Assembly: GCA_024278565.1 (NCBI GenBank)
Contig: JAJRSY010000083.1
Location: 1 to 30,356 of the forward strand
Length of the DNA: 30,356 bases
DNA from: Bacteroidota bacterium
GTDB lineage: Bacteria > Bacteroidota > Bacteroidia > Flavobacteriales > Flavobacteriaceae
Direction of reading: 5' to 3'
In this document: piece after piece, positions 15,267 through 22,890 of the stretch
Numbering within the stretch: the stretch's first letter is position 1
How the letters are laid out: each line of letters starts with the position of its first letter
Notes under the pieces: model-generated
Told to the model about the DNA's origin: nothing
The model's database searches: none
What the model saw: only the letters and a program-made list of their open reading frames with translations
Program-made: the position numbers and the translations under genes

Positions 15267-17432
15267 ATGAGTAGATTAATTGTCTTGGTGTTATTCGTGT
15301 TCGGTTTTATCAATGTGACTTTCGCCCAAAAGAAACAGATAACCGTAACCGATATTTATCAGGGGGTTTTTCGTACAGAGGGTATGGACGCACTTCGTTC
15401 TATGAAAAATGGTAAGCAGTATACTATTTTAAATAAGGATCCCATAAATTACGTAAATAGTGTTGATACGTATGATTACCTCACGAACAAAAAAGTAGAG
15501 ACTATAGTGTCATCTTCCGATTTAGCTGAGATGGGTGGTTTTTCTTCCTATGAGTTTGCGGCCGATGAATCTAAATTGCTTTTGTCCACTGAGGTTGAAG
15601 CAATCTTTAGACATTCTACTTTGGGCATTTATTATGTTTATGACATTGCCTTAAAAAGCCTTGTTAAAATAGCCGGCACTAAAATCAGGGAACCTTCTAT
15701 TTCTCACAATGGAAAACAAGTGGCTTATGTCGCCAACAACAATCTATATATATTCGATATAGCTTCTAAAGAAACAGTGCAAATCACTACTGATGGTGTA
15801 AAGAACAAGGTCATTAACGGAGTCACCGATTGGGTGTACGAAGAGGAATTTGGTTTTGTGCGGGCGTTTGAATGGAATTCTGACGATACCAAAATCGCCT
15901 TTATGCGTTTTGACGAGACAAACGTACCCGAGTTTTCTATGGATGTCTATGGAACCGGGCTCTACCAACGACCCTACGTTTTCAAATACCCCAAGGCCGG
16001 TGAGGAAAATGCCACGGTCAGCCTGCACCTATACGATGTGAAATCAAAAAAAACATCGAACATTGACTTGGGCGATGCCTATTACATTCCTCGTATCAAA
16101 TGGATGAACGATTCGAGGCATCTGAGTGTACAAACACTGAACCGCCATCAAAACCACCTGAAATTATATGCCGTAAATGCTACCGATGGTTCGGTTTCCG
16201 TATTATTGGAAGAAAAAGACAAGGCCTATATTGATGTTACCGACAACCTTACCTTTCTTGAAGACGACAACTTTATCTGGACGAGCGAGAAAGATGGCCA
16301 CAACCACATTTACCTGTACGGTCAAGACGGTAAGCCCATGAACCAGATTACCAAGGGCAAATGGGAAGTGACCGACTATTACGGCTATGACCAAAATGAA
16401 GACCGTGTATATTACCAGTCTACCGAAAATGGCTCTATTAACCGAGGTGTTTACAGTATAGCAAGCAGCGGTAAGAACAAAAAATCCTTGGCCGTGGTAG
16501 AAGGTAAAAATGCTGCGGATTTCAGCGCTGATTTCACCTATTTCATCAATACCTATTCAAGCGCAAAGACCCCAGCTCAATATACCTTGCACAAAGCCCA
16601 ATCAGGGAAAAAAGTAAAGGATATTAAAGATAATAAAAAGCTTTTGACCTTATTGAAAGGGTATGAATTGTCAGAGAAAGAGTTCTCTACCATTTCAATA
16701 CATGGTAACGATCTCAATATGTATATGATCAAGCCCAAAGACTTTGATGCCTCAAAGAAATACCCTATGTTGATGTACCAATATAGCGGTCCTGGCTCGC
16801 AGAATGTATCGAACAGGTGGATGGGCGCCAATGACTATTGGCATCAAATTCTGGTTTCAGAAGGGTATATTGTAGTTTGTGTTGATGGTAGGGGCACGGG
16901 TTTCAAGGGGCGTGATTTTAAGAAAATCACCCAAAAAGAACTGGGTAAATATGAGGTCGAAGACCAGATTGCCGCAGCCGAACAATTAAGTGAACTTCCC
17001 TATATTGATGAGGCACGAACGGGTATATGGGGTTGGAGCTATGGTGGCTTTATGGCTACCAATTGTATTCTAAAGGGCAACGAGGTTTTTGAAACTGCCA
17101 TTGCCGTAGCACCCGTAACCTCATGGCGTTTTTATGATACCATTTATACCGAGCGCTATATGCAGACCCCGCAAGAGAATGCGAGCGGCTACGATGAAAA
17201 CTCGCCGCTTAGCTACCCTGAACTATTAAAGGGCAACTACCTTTTGGTACATGGCTCTGGCGATGACAACGTACATGTGCAGAATACCATGCGAATGGCA
17301 GAAGCCTTGATACAGGCGAACAAACAGTTTGAATGGACCATCTACCCTGATAATAACCACGGTATTTATGGCGGTAATACGCGTATTCATCTTTTCAACA
17401 AAATGACCGAATTCATAAAGGAAAATCTATAA
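15267..17432 (+). CDS. S9 family prolyl oligopeptidase, dipeptidyl peptidase IV-like
   Basis: A 721-residue exported serine peptidase that removes X-Pro dipeptides from peptide N-termini. A signal peptide (residues 1-20, FGFINVTFA) is followed by the DPP IV beta-propeller (about 40-450), including the N-terminus-binding glutamates in TDWVYEEEFGF (about residue 190). The alpha/beta-hydrolase domain covers about 480-721, with catalytic Ser591 in GIWGWSYGGFMA, Asp666 in HGSGDDNVHVQ and His698 in YPDNNHGIYGG. Everything needed for activity is present and the length is normal. The POT peptide transporter gene starts 10 bp after its stop, so the two probably act together: dipeptides released in the periplasm are imported by the transporter. 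Confidence 0.95.
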   Translation: MSRLIVLVLFVFGFINVTFAQKKQITVTDIYQGVFRTEGMDALRSMKNGKQYTILNKDPINYVNSVDTYDYLTNKKVETIVSSSDLAEMGGFSSYEFAADESKLLLSTEVEAIFRHSTLGIYYVYDIALKSLVKIAGTKIREPSISHNGKQVAYVANNNLYIFDIASKETVQITTDGVKNKVINGVTDWVYEEEFGFVRAFEWNSDDTKIAFMRFDETNVPEFSMDVYGTGLYQRPYVFKYPKAGEENATVSLHLYDVKSKKTSNIDLGDAYYIPRIKWMNDSRHLSVQTLNRHQNHLKLYAVNATDGSVSVLLEEKDKAYIDVTDNLTFLEDDNFIWTSEKDGHNHIYLYGQDGKPMNQITKGKWEVTDYYGYDQNEDRVYYQSTENGSINRGVYSIASSGKNKKSLAVVEGKNAADFSADFTYFINTYSSAKTPAQYTLHKAQSGKKVKDIKDNKKLLTLLKGYELSEKEFSTISIHGNDLNMYMIKPKDFDASKKYPMLMYQYSGPGSQNVSNRWMGANDYWHQILVSEGYIVVCVDGRGTGFKGRDFKKITQKELGKYEVEDQIAAAEQLSELPYIDEARTGIWGWSYGGFMATNCILKGNEVFETAIAVAPVTSWRFYDTIYTERYMQTPQENASGYDENSPLSYPELLKGNYLLVHGSGDDNVHVQNTMRMAEALIQANKQFEWTIYPDNNHGIYGGNTRIHLFNKMTEFIKENL

Positions 17433-17442
17433 CTAATTATTT

Positions 17443-18798
17443 ATGACAGATTCAATTAAATTACCACACCAAAAAGAATTATGGGGGCATCCAGTAGGGT
17501 TATATGTTCTCTTTTTTACCGAAATGTGGGAACGATTTTCCTATTATGGTATGCGCGCTATTTTGGTCTTATACTTAGTGACACAAATATCTGATCAAAA
17601 TGCAGGCCTTGGATGGACAAATGGTGAGGCACTCGCCCTTTATGGGTGGTACACAATGCTAGTTTATGTTGCGTCAATACCAGGAGGTATCATTGCAGAT
17701 CGGTTTCTAGGTCAAAAGAAATCAGTAATCGTTGGTGCTATTCTTTTGGTAATTGGGCATAGCGTTTTGGCCATTGAACAAATGTGGGCTTTTTATACGG
17801 GTCTGGGTTTTATCATTGCCGGTGTTGGCATGTTAAAACCCAACATATCTACCATGGTTGGGGGCTTATACAAAAAAGGTGATATTAGGCGAGATAAAGG
17901 CTTTACCATTTTTTACATTGGCATCAATGTAGGTGCCTTTCTTTCTAGTTTAATGGTTGGCTATGTTGGAGAAGTTTACGGTTGGCATTACGGGTTTGGT
18001 CTTGCAGGTATTTGTATGCTTTTTGGACTTGTTCAGTTCGTACTTGGTCAAAAGTATTTAAAAAATGTCGGGAATTATTTGGGCAGTTCGGAAGATGCTG
18101 AGGATCGGGAAGCATTAAAAAGGCCATTGACGAAAATTGAGAAGGATAGGGTAATTGTGTTGATCCTTTCATTTTTAATGGTAATTGTATTTTTTGGGGC
18201 ATTTGAGCAGGCAGGAGGGCTAATGAACCTTTATGCCAAAGATTATACCAACAGGGTGCTCATGGGTTGGGAGGTTCCAGCATCTTGGTTTCAGTCACTT
18301 AATGCATTCTTTATTATCACGCTAGGAACACTCGTGGCTGGCTATTGGGCAAGTCGAAAGCTAAAGGGCAAAGAAGCCTCTTCACTCTTTAAAATGATTA
18401 TTGGTTTGGTTATCATGGGCTTAGGGTTTCTATTTATGACGGCAGCTACGGCAGAGTATCAAAATTCAGGTTCTTCTGCGATGTACTGGCTTGTATTGGC
18501 TTATTTGTTTCATACGATTGGTGAACTTAGCTTGTCGCCAGTATCTCTTTCATTTGTTACGAAATTAGCACCTGCTAAATACGCTTCTTTAATGATGGGG
18601 TTATATTTTGCAACAACTGGTTTGGGCAACAAAGTGGCTGGTCTGTTAGGAGAATCTGCTTCAAAATTTGGTGAGTTTACGGTCTTTACGGGAATAGCTG
18701 TTTTTTGTATCCTCTTTGGAATATTGATTTGGTTATTTATTGAAAAATTAAAAGCTCTGACCCATGGTGCGGAAGACAACGAAAGAAGAATGACGTAG
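17443..18798 (+). CDS. POT family proton-coupled di/tripeptide transporter
   Basis: A 451-residue inner-membrane protein of the proton-dependent oligopeptide transporter (PTR2/POT, DtpT-like) family. The signature ExxER-type motif is visible near the start (FFTEMWERFSYYGMRAILVLYL, split as TEMWERFSYYG and MRAILVLYL), followed by IPGGIIADRFLGQKKS and GMLKPNISTMVGGLY. The C-terminal half contains the second PTR2 signature region (FHTIGELSLSPVSLSFVTKLAP). There are about twelve or more hydrophobic segments. It imports peptides with protons and sits 10 bp behind the DPP IV-like peptidase, forming a peptide-use operon. Nothing suggests it is damaged. Confidence 0.93.
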   Translation: MTDSIKLPHQKELWGHPVGLYVLFFTEMWERFSYYGMRAILVLYLVTQISDQNAGLGWTNGEALALYGWYTMLVYVASIPGGIIADRFLGQKKSVIVGAILLVIGHSVLAIEQMWAFYTGLGFIIAGVGMLKPNISTMVGGLYKKGDIRRDKGFTIFYIGINVGAFLSSLMVGYVGEVYGWHYGFGLAGICMLFGLVQFVLGQKYLKNVGNYLGSSEDAEDREALKRPLTKIEKDRVIVLILSFLMVIVFFGAFEQAGGLMNLYAKDYTNRVLMGWEVPASWFQSLNAFFIITLGTLVAGYWASRKLKGKEASSLFKMIIGLVIMGLGFLFMTAATAEYQNSGSSAMYWLVLAYLFHTIGELSLSPVSLSFVTKLAPAKYASLMMGLYFATTGLGNKVAGLLGESASKFGEFTVFTGIAVFCILFGILIWLFIEKLKALTHGAEDNERRMT

Positions 18799-19101
18799 TG
18801 TAGAATACAATATATCGGCTATCAAAAATAATACACCTCCTTTTCGCCCAGTGAAAATAGAGCTTAGGGCTTGTTGCAAAATAAAGTGTACAGAGTTGAC
18901 GCACCTGCCTGCCGGCAGGCAGGGGAATTTTGTTTTTATTTTAGACAAAAAACCCGCCTCGCCGGCAGGCAGGTCTAAGCATAGCCTTAGTTACGGTTAT
19001 ATTTTTTAACGACAAATTAAAGACAAAAGAACAAGTCAAAATGTATAGGTTATTTTGTAACAAACCCTTAGTGCCAAAAAAAGTATTATAACGTATTTGT
19101 G
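18799..19101. other. Convergent spacer with repeats, no gene seen
   Basis: A 303-bp gap between the converging POT transporter and SPOR-protein genes. It is mostly taken up by the inverted-repeat block 18864-19070 and its two palindromes. I see no gene. No classic T-tailed terminator stands out, though the palindromes could end transcription from both sides. Confidence 0.6.
18864..19070. repeat. 207-bp block with 21-bp imperfect inverted ends and two palindromes
   Basis: Bases 18864-18884 (TTAGGGCTTGTTGCAAAATAA less its first base matches) and the reverse complement of 19050-19070 agree at 18 of 21 positions. Inside are a perfect 20-bp palindrome, CCTGCCTGCCGGCAGGCAGG (18904-18923), and a degenerate copy (18953-18973). 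It resembles the 503-bp and 140-bp blocks in layout: inverted ends around palindromes or AT-rich filler, with no coding frame. Confidence 0.55.
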
Positions 19102-19686
19102 TTATTCGACTTTCTCTATTCTTAAACGCTCACCATTTTGGTACGCTCCAATAAAGGCATCGGAAAAGCCAAGGTTTACCAATTCTTGTCTAAAAAGTTT
19201 TGCATCCTCAAAAGATTCGAAATTTCCAAGGGCATATTTATTGTATTCTTCTTTCTTTATCTCTTTGAAATTAACAAAATTATCTGAATAAAGAGACAGA
19301 TCTTTCTGTTCAAAAGCACCTATCTGTACAGCATAAGTTTCTATATCATCTAATGACGAATCAGCATAACTTTCGTTTTCTTCTAGGCTTGTCACTTTCT
19401 CTTGTAGAACACTTACTTCTTCCTCGTGTTTTTCTATGCTGATCATGTTCGAGGCGGAATTGGAATTCATAAAGTAGAAAGTGCTTCCAAAACCCAATAC
19501 TGCTAAAGCACCCAAAACAATTGTAGAGGTCTTGAATTTTTTTGTGTTTTGTTTTGCCATTTCAATAGTACTCTGATGCCCCTGTTCAGATATTTCTTTT
19601 AATTCTTCAAGATTTGTAACTTGACCTTCAAGGTTTGTTACTTGCTCTTTGTGTTCCTGTAATCCTTCTTCTGTTATATATGGCAT
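19102..19686 (-). CDS. Coiled-coil, single-pass membrane protein with SPOR-like domain
   Basis: A 194-residue protein. Residues about 8-45 are a charged coiled coil with an exact internal repeat (QVTNLEGQVTNLE). A membrane helix follows (about 54-74, TIVLGALAVLGFGSTFYFM), then a second coiled coil (KHEEEVSVLQEKVTSLEEN). The C-terminal 75 residues look like a SPOR domain (TYAVQIGAFEQKDLS, then YALGNFESFEDAKLFRQEL). The expected topology is coiled coil inside and SPOR in the periplasm on peptidoglycan. ATG at 19686 is chosen over an in-frame upstream start 12 codons earlier because MPYITEEGL begins the charged region. Upstream, TTG-N19-TATTTTAC gives a weak promoter candidate. Exact role unknown; cell division or wall linkage is plausible. 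Confidence 0.82.
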   Translation of the reverse strand: MPYITEEGLQEHKEQVTNLEGQVTNLEELKEISEQGHQSTIEMAKQNTKKFKTSTIVLGALAVLGFGSTFYFMNSNSASNMISIEKHEEEVSVLQEKVTSLEENESYADSSLDDIETYAVQIGAFEQKDLSLYSDNFVNFKEIKKEEYNKYALGNFESFEDAKLFRQELVNLGFSDAFIGAYQNGERLRIEKVE

Positions 19687-19767
19687 CTTTGGAAGTGTTT
19701 GTTGCGCAATTAGGCAGCGCATAGTGATGTAAAATACATTCGTTCAAGACACTTACAACGTAAGTAG

Positions 19768-19808
19768 GAATTTAAATATTGTGTCATTGTCACATAATAT
19801 TTAAATTC
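19768..19808. promoter_or_regulatory. AT-rich hairpin between comEC and the SPOR gene
   Basis: GAATTTAAATATTGTG (19768-19783) faces CACATAATATTTAAATTC (19791-19808) with a 7-base loop and a 2-base bulge. It lies about 70 bp after the comEC stop and about 80 bp before the SPOR-protein start, so it may be a terminator for comEC or an operator for the next gene. No T run follows on the minus strand, which weakens the terminator reading. Confidence 0.4.
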
Positions 19809-19874
19809 GATTTTATAGCAGGGTATATGAGATCAGTAAGATTGTAATATTTGAACAAGTGATAGGTTTTGTTC

Positions 19875-21902
19875 TTAGGGTGCCCACTTTCGCCTAAAAT
19901 AATAAACTCCCTTTTCGCCCGTATAGTGAAAGGGAATTTTTCTTTTCTCGCAGGTCGTTTTCCAACGGTTCACATAACTTCTGTAATTACTGCCATCTGC
20001 AATGATATGTTTGGGCTTTACCGAACGCAACAGGCGTTCAAGATTGATCTTTGGCGATTGGGTGAGGAGCAGATAATCTGTTTTTTTCAGGGGGTAAACA
20101 CCGAAACTGTCTATTATGAATACTTTTTCATCATCGAATTCGTAGCTGTTCTGCAATGGTTGGTAAGCTACTGAATTGATGCGTTTTGCTACTTTGTAGT
20201 CGGTGACGATTCTTTTTGTTACTGTACCATTGTAGGTCATTACTTTAAGAGAGTCTCCCTTTTGGTGCAACAGGATCGAGTTTTTAGTTTGGTGGGCAAC
20301 GAATAGGGTATTGGTAAGTTGGGTGTGGTAGCGCGTGAGGGTCACCCAAAATTGAAATCCTATTATCCCCAGAAGAAAAGCTACGGCTCTTTTAAAGTTT
20401 GGTTTGGTAAGGGCGGCCACTATGCCAATGATTATAATGTAAGACAAGATCAACTGTACCCCATCAAACGAAATGTTCTTAAAAACAAATTCTTCTTGCT
20501 GGGCCACCCATTCAATGACGGAGTTCATCAATTTTATCAGGGCGTTGTACCCATGGACCAAAAAATCGGGAAGGCTGTTCAATAAGGCTAGTACAATGAC
20601 CAGAATGCCCATTCCCAGAACCAATCCTAAAAAGGGAACGATTAATAGGTTCGATATGAAGAATAGCCCGGGAAACTGGTGAAAATAGAACAGGCTTATG
20701 GGCAATACCCCTAGTTGGGCGGCAATGCTTACTGCGAGCAATTGCCATACTTTTTTGACAAAAATGTTCTTGGGAGACCAAAAACGTAGCAGTATCGGGT
20801 ACAGCCAAACAATGGCAAAAACCGCCGTATAGCTCATTTGAAAACCCACCTGAAACAAGAGCATGGGGTTGAACACCAAAAGAATCGTGAACATTGAAAG
20901 TGCCAGAATATTAAATGTATTGCTGGGGCGGTTCAGGTAAAGGGCATAGGCGACAAATGAGAACATGGTCACTGCCCTGACCACCGATGCCGATAAACCG
21001 GCCAAGAAAGCAAAACCCCAGAGTAGGGCGACTATGGTGACGAGTTTCAGGGTTTTTCCTTTGGGCAGTCTTTCTAAGGGTTGTAGTAAAAACTCTAGCA
21101 GCAATAATAGTATACCTATATGCAAACCTGAAACGGCCAGAATGTGAACCGCACCTGCATTTTTGTAATTATTGTAAGTGGCTTCCGAAATGTCATTGCG
21201 CTGCCCCAATAATAGGGCTTGTATAATTCCCAGTTCGTCTTTTCCGAAATTGGCTTCCCGAAGTTTTGTGCTTATTGTATTTCTAAAGGCGGCAGCGACC
21301 CCATAAATGGTTTTAGAAGAATTCTCCAATATTAAATGATTGGCTGTATTCAACCGAATTTGGTGGTAGATGCCCAATCCCTTTAAATAGGCCTTGTAAT
21401 CAAATTGATGTGGGTTAAAAGGAGGGTGTACTGAATCAAATTGTCCATAGAAAAACAATTCATCATCCACCATAAATTTATGGACTACGGTATCGACTGA
21501 AAAATTCAAGATGACCTTTCCTGAAACTTTTTGGTCATCCATACCATGAAGAATACCCACATATCTGTCAGAAAAAGCATTCGATTTTAAAACCTCTCGA
21601 ATCTTCAAATGCCAAGTGTGCCGTTTTTGAAAAGTTTGGTGCGTATAGTGGTTTGTTTTATTTTTCGGCTGCCAGAGCGAAATCGCCAAAACACCAATAC
21701 ACAGGGTAGTAAAAAGCGCTGTTATGCCAAATTCGATTGATTTTCGATGGGTTTGTTTGAACAACAAAAAACCAAGAAAAGCGATGCCCACAAGGGTCAA
21801 TAGTATTGGAAGCAACATGCCAAAATTCACATAGTGCCCCAATAAAATACCCGACACCAGGAAAAGGGTCAACTTAATAGGAATGAATCTTAAGAGCCGC
21901 AT
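19875..21902 (-). CDS. comEC: ComEC/Rec2-family DNA uptake channel
   Basis: A 675-residue inner-membrane protein. The N-terminus has about three hydrophobic helices (LTLFLVSGILLGHYV, MLLPILLTLVGIAFLGFLLF). A DUF4131-type region follows to about residue 190 (HTWHLKIREVLKSNAFSDR, HQFDYKAYLKGLGIYHQ). The Competence domain (about 225-500) carries the typical LLLGQRNDIS and GAVHILAVSGLHIGILLLLL motifs and many helices. The C-terminal part after about residue 530 is soluble but lacks an obvious metallo-beta-lactamase HxHxDH motif, as in many Bacteroidota ComEC proteins. It should form the channel that passes single-stranded DNA into the cell during transformation. It is about 110 bp downstream of the NlpC/P60 gene on the same strand. 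Confidence 0.9.
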   Translation of the reverse strand: MRLLRFIPIKLTLFLVSGILLGHYVNFGMLLPILLTLVGIAFLGFLLFKQTHRKSIEFGITALFTTLCIGVLAISLWQPKNKTNHYTHQTFQKRHTWHLKIREVLKSNAFSDRYVGILHGMDDQKVSGKVILNFSVDTVVHKFMVDDELFFYGQFDSVHPPFNPHQFDYKAYLKGLGIYHQIRLNTANHLILENSSKTIYGVAAAFRNTISTKLREANFGKDELGIIQALLLGQRNDISEATYNNYKNAGAVHILAVSGLHIGILLLLLEFLLQPLERLPKGKTLKLVTIVALLWGFAFLAGLSASVVRAVTMFSFVAYALYLNRPSNTFNILALSMFTILLVFNPMLLFQVGFQMSYTAVFAIVWLYPILLRFWSPKNIFVKKVWQLLAVSIAAQLGVLPISLFYFHQFPGLFFISNLLIVPFLGLVLGMGILVIVLALLNSLPDFLVHGYNALIKLMNSVIEWVAQQEEFVFKNISFDGVQLILSYIIIIGIVAALTKPNFKRAVAFLLGIIGFQFWVTLTRYHTQLTNTLFVAHQTKNSILLHQKGDSLKVMTYNGTVTKRIVTDYKVAKRINSVAYQPLQNSYEFDDEKVFIIDSFGVYPLKKTDYLLLTQSPKINLERLLRSVKPKHIIADGSNYRSYVNRWKTTCEKRKIPFHYTGEKGVYYFRRKWAP

Positions 21903-22010
21903 GCCAATATTTTGACTCTAATCTACTCAAAAAACCGTCAATAAATTTTGTTAAATACTTTTTTGACTGTTTTTCTTCTTAGGTCAAAACGGAAAACGGA
22001 GTAATTCAGG

Positions 22011-22562
22011 TTACAGTACCCTAGTGGCCTTTATAAAGGCGGAGTTCCAATACCCATCTCTTAGCGAAGAGACGATTACCCCCCTTGAAGAAGAGGCATG
22101 AATGAATTTGATCTCATCGTCATCAACTGTGACGACCATGCCTACATGGTTTATTCGTTTTCCCCTTTTTTTGGTCTTGAAAAAGAGCAGATCGCCCTTG
22201 GCCACCTTATTGATCTTTACACGCTTACCTTCTTCCGCCATATCGCGAGAGACCCTCGGTAGTTGAACATTATGCTCGCCAAAGGCAACATATAAAAGGC
22301 CTGAGCAGTCCATTCCCCTTTTTGTGGTACCGCCATACTTATATCGGGTTCCTGCATAGGTAAGTGCCGTACTGATAATATTATCCGCAACCGATGGGGT
22401 AGTGGCCGGGGTTCGTTTTCTAGGGGTTTTTACGGGCCTTTTGGGCTTTGGCTCTGACGAAGAGACGGTAATCTTACGCTCGTTGCTATAGGTGGTCTTC
22501 TTTTTTACGATACCACAACCGCTGATCTGCAATGCTAAAAATAGAAATATGATTTTGCGCAT
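22011..22562 (-). CDS. NlpC/P60 (C40) family peptidoglycan hydrolase, lipoprotein
   Basis: A 183-residue lipoprotein. The signal sequence ends in ISGC (Cys16), and a basic Pro-rich linker follows (about 37-55, KPKRPVKTPRKRTP). The NlpC/P60 domain covers about 58-183 with catalytic Cys86 in GMDCSGL, His139 in INHVGMVV and His155 in FIHASSSRG, so all three residues are present. It should cleave peptide stems of peptidoglycan in the periplasm. ATG at 22562 is chosen because it gives the lipoprotein signal; the 40-codon upstream extension is not signal-like. A gap of about 330 bp with repeats lies upstream and comEC lies downstream. Confidence 0.9.
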   Translation of the reverse strand: MRKIIFLFLALQISGCGIVKKKTTYSNERKITVSSSEPKPKRPVKTPRKRTPATTPSVADNIISTALTYAGTRYKYGGTTKRGMDCSGLLYVAFGEHNVQLPRVSRDMAEEGKRVKINKVAKGDLLFFKTKKRGKRINHVGMVVTVDDDEIKFIHASSSRGVIVSSLRDGYWNSAFIKATRVL

Positions 22563-22690
22563 GGGCCAAATGTTTGTCGTTCTTGAAAAAGAACCGAACA
22601 CCAAAATTACAGAATTATTTTTAGAAGCCGTTTTGTTATTATCGGTCGGGTAGTTGAGAACCGAAGACATAGTAAAAGACAAACATTTTT

Positions 22691-22742
22691 AGACCTACAA
22701 GGTTCCCCATCTACTTCGGCCAAGCGCAAACCTTGCAGGTCT
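22691..22742. repeat. Inverted pair AGACCTACAAGGTT / AACCTTGCAGGTCT
   Basis: Two 14-base arms, reverse complements except for one base, enclose 24 bases. A stem-loop of this size between two minus-strand genes could stop transcription from the DUF885 gene or be a dispersed repeat. Confidence 0.55.
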
Positions 22743-22801
22743 CCGCCCAACAAAAAAAAGACTATTTTTTCACATCATGAGAGAACATTTTTTTTTATCT
22801 T

Positions 22802-22841
22802 CTCCTAAACTCCTAAACTCCTAAACTCCTAAACTCCTAAA
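22802..22841. repeat. Tandem repeat, CTCCTAAA x5
   Basis: Five perfect copies of an 8-bp unit, CTCCTAAA, directly downstream of the DUF885 gene on the minus strand. Perfect short tandem arrays are prone to slippage, so copy number may vary between strains. Confidence 0.9.
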
Positions 22842-22890
22842 CTTCGACTACGCTCAGTTAACTAAAATATGACCCAACACCTAACACGAC

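Larger units (their letters stand above)
22563..22890. other. Spacer with hairpin and tandem repeat, no gene seen
   Basis: The gap between the DUF885 gene and the NlpC/P60 gene, both on the minus strand. It contains an inverted pair (AGACCTACAAGGTT at 22691-22704 and AACCTTGCAGGTCT at 22729-22742, one mismatch), an A-rich stretch, a five-copy tandem repeat (22802-22841) and a CTTCGACTACGCTCAG motif that looks like a dispersed repeat. No coding frame is convincing. Confidence 0.6.
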
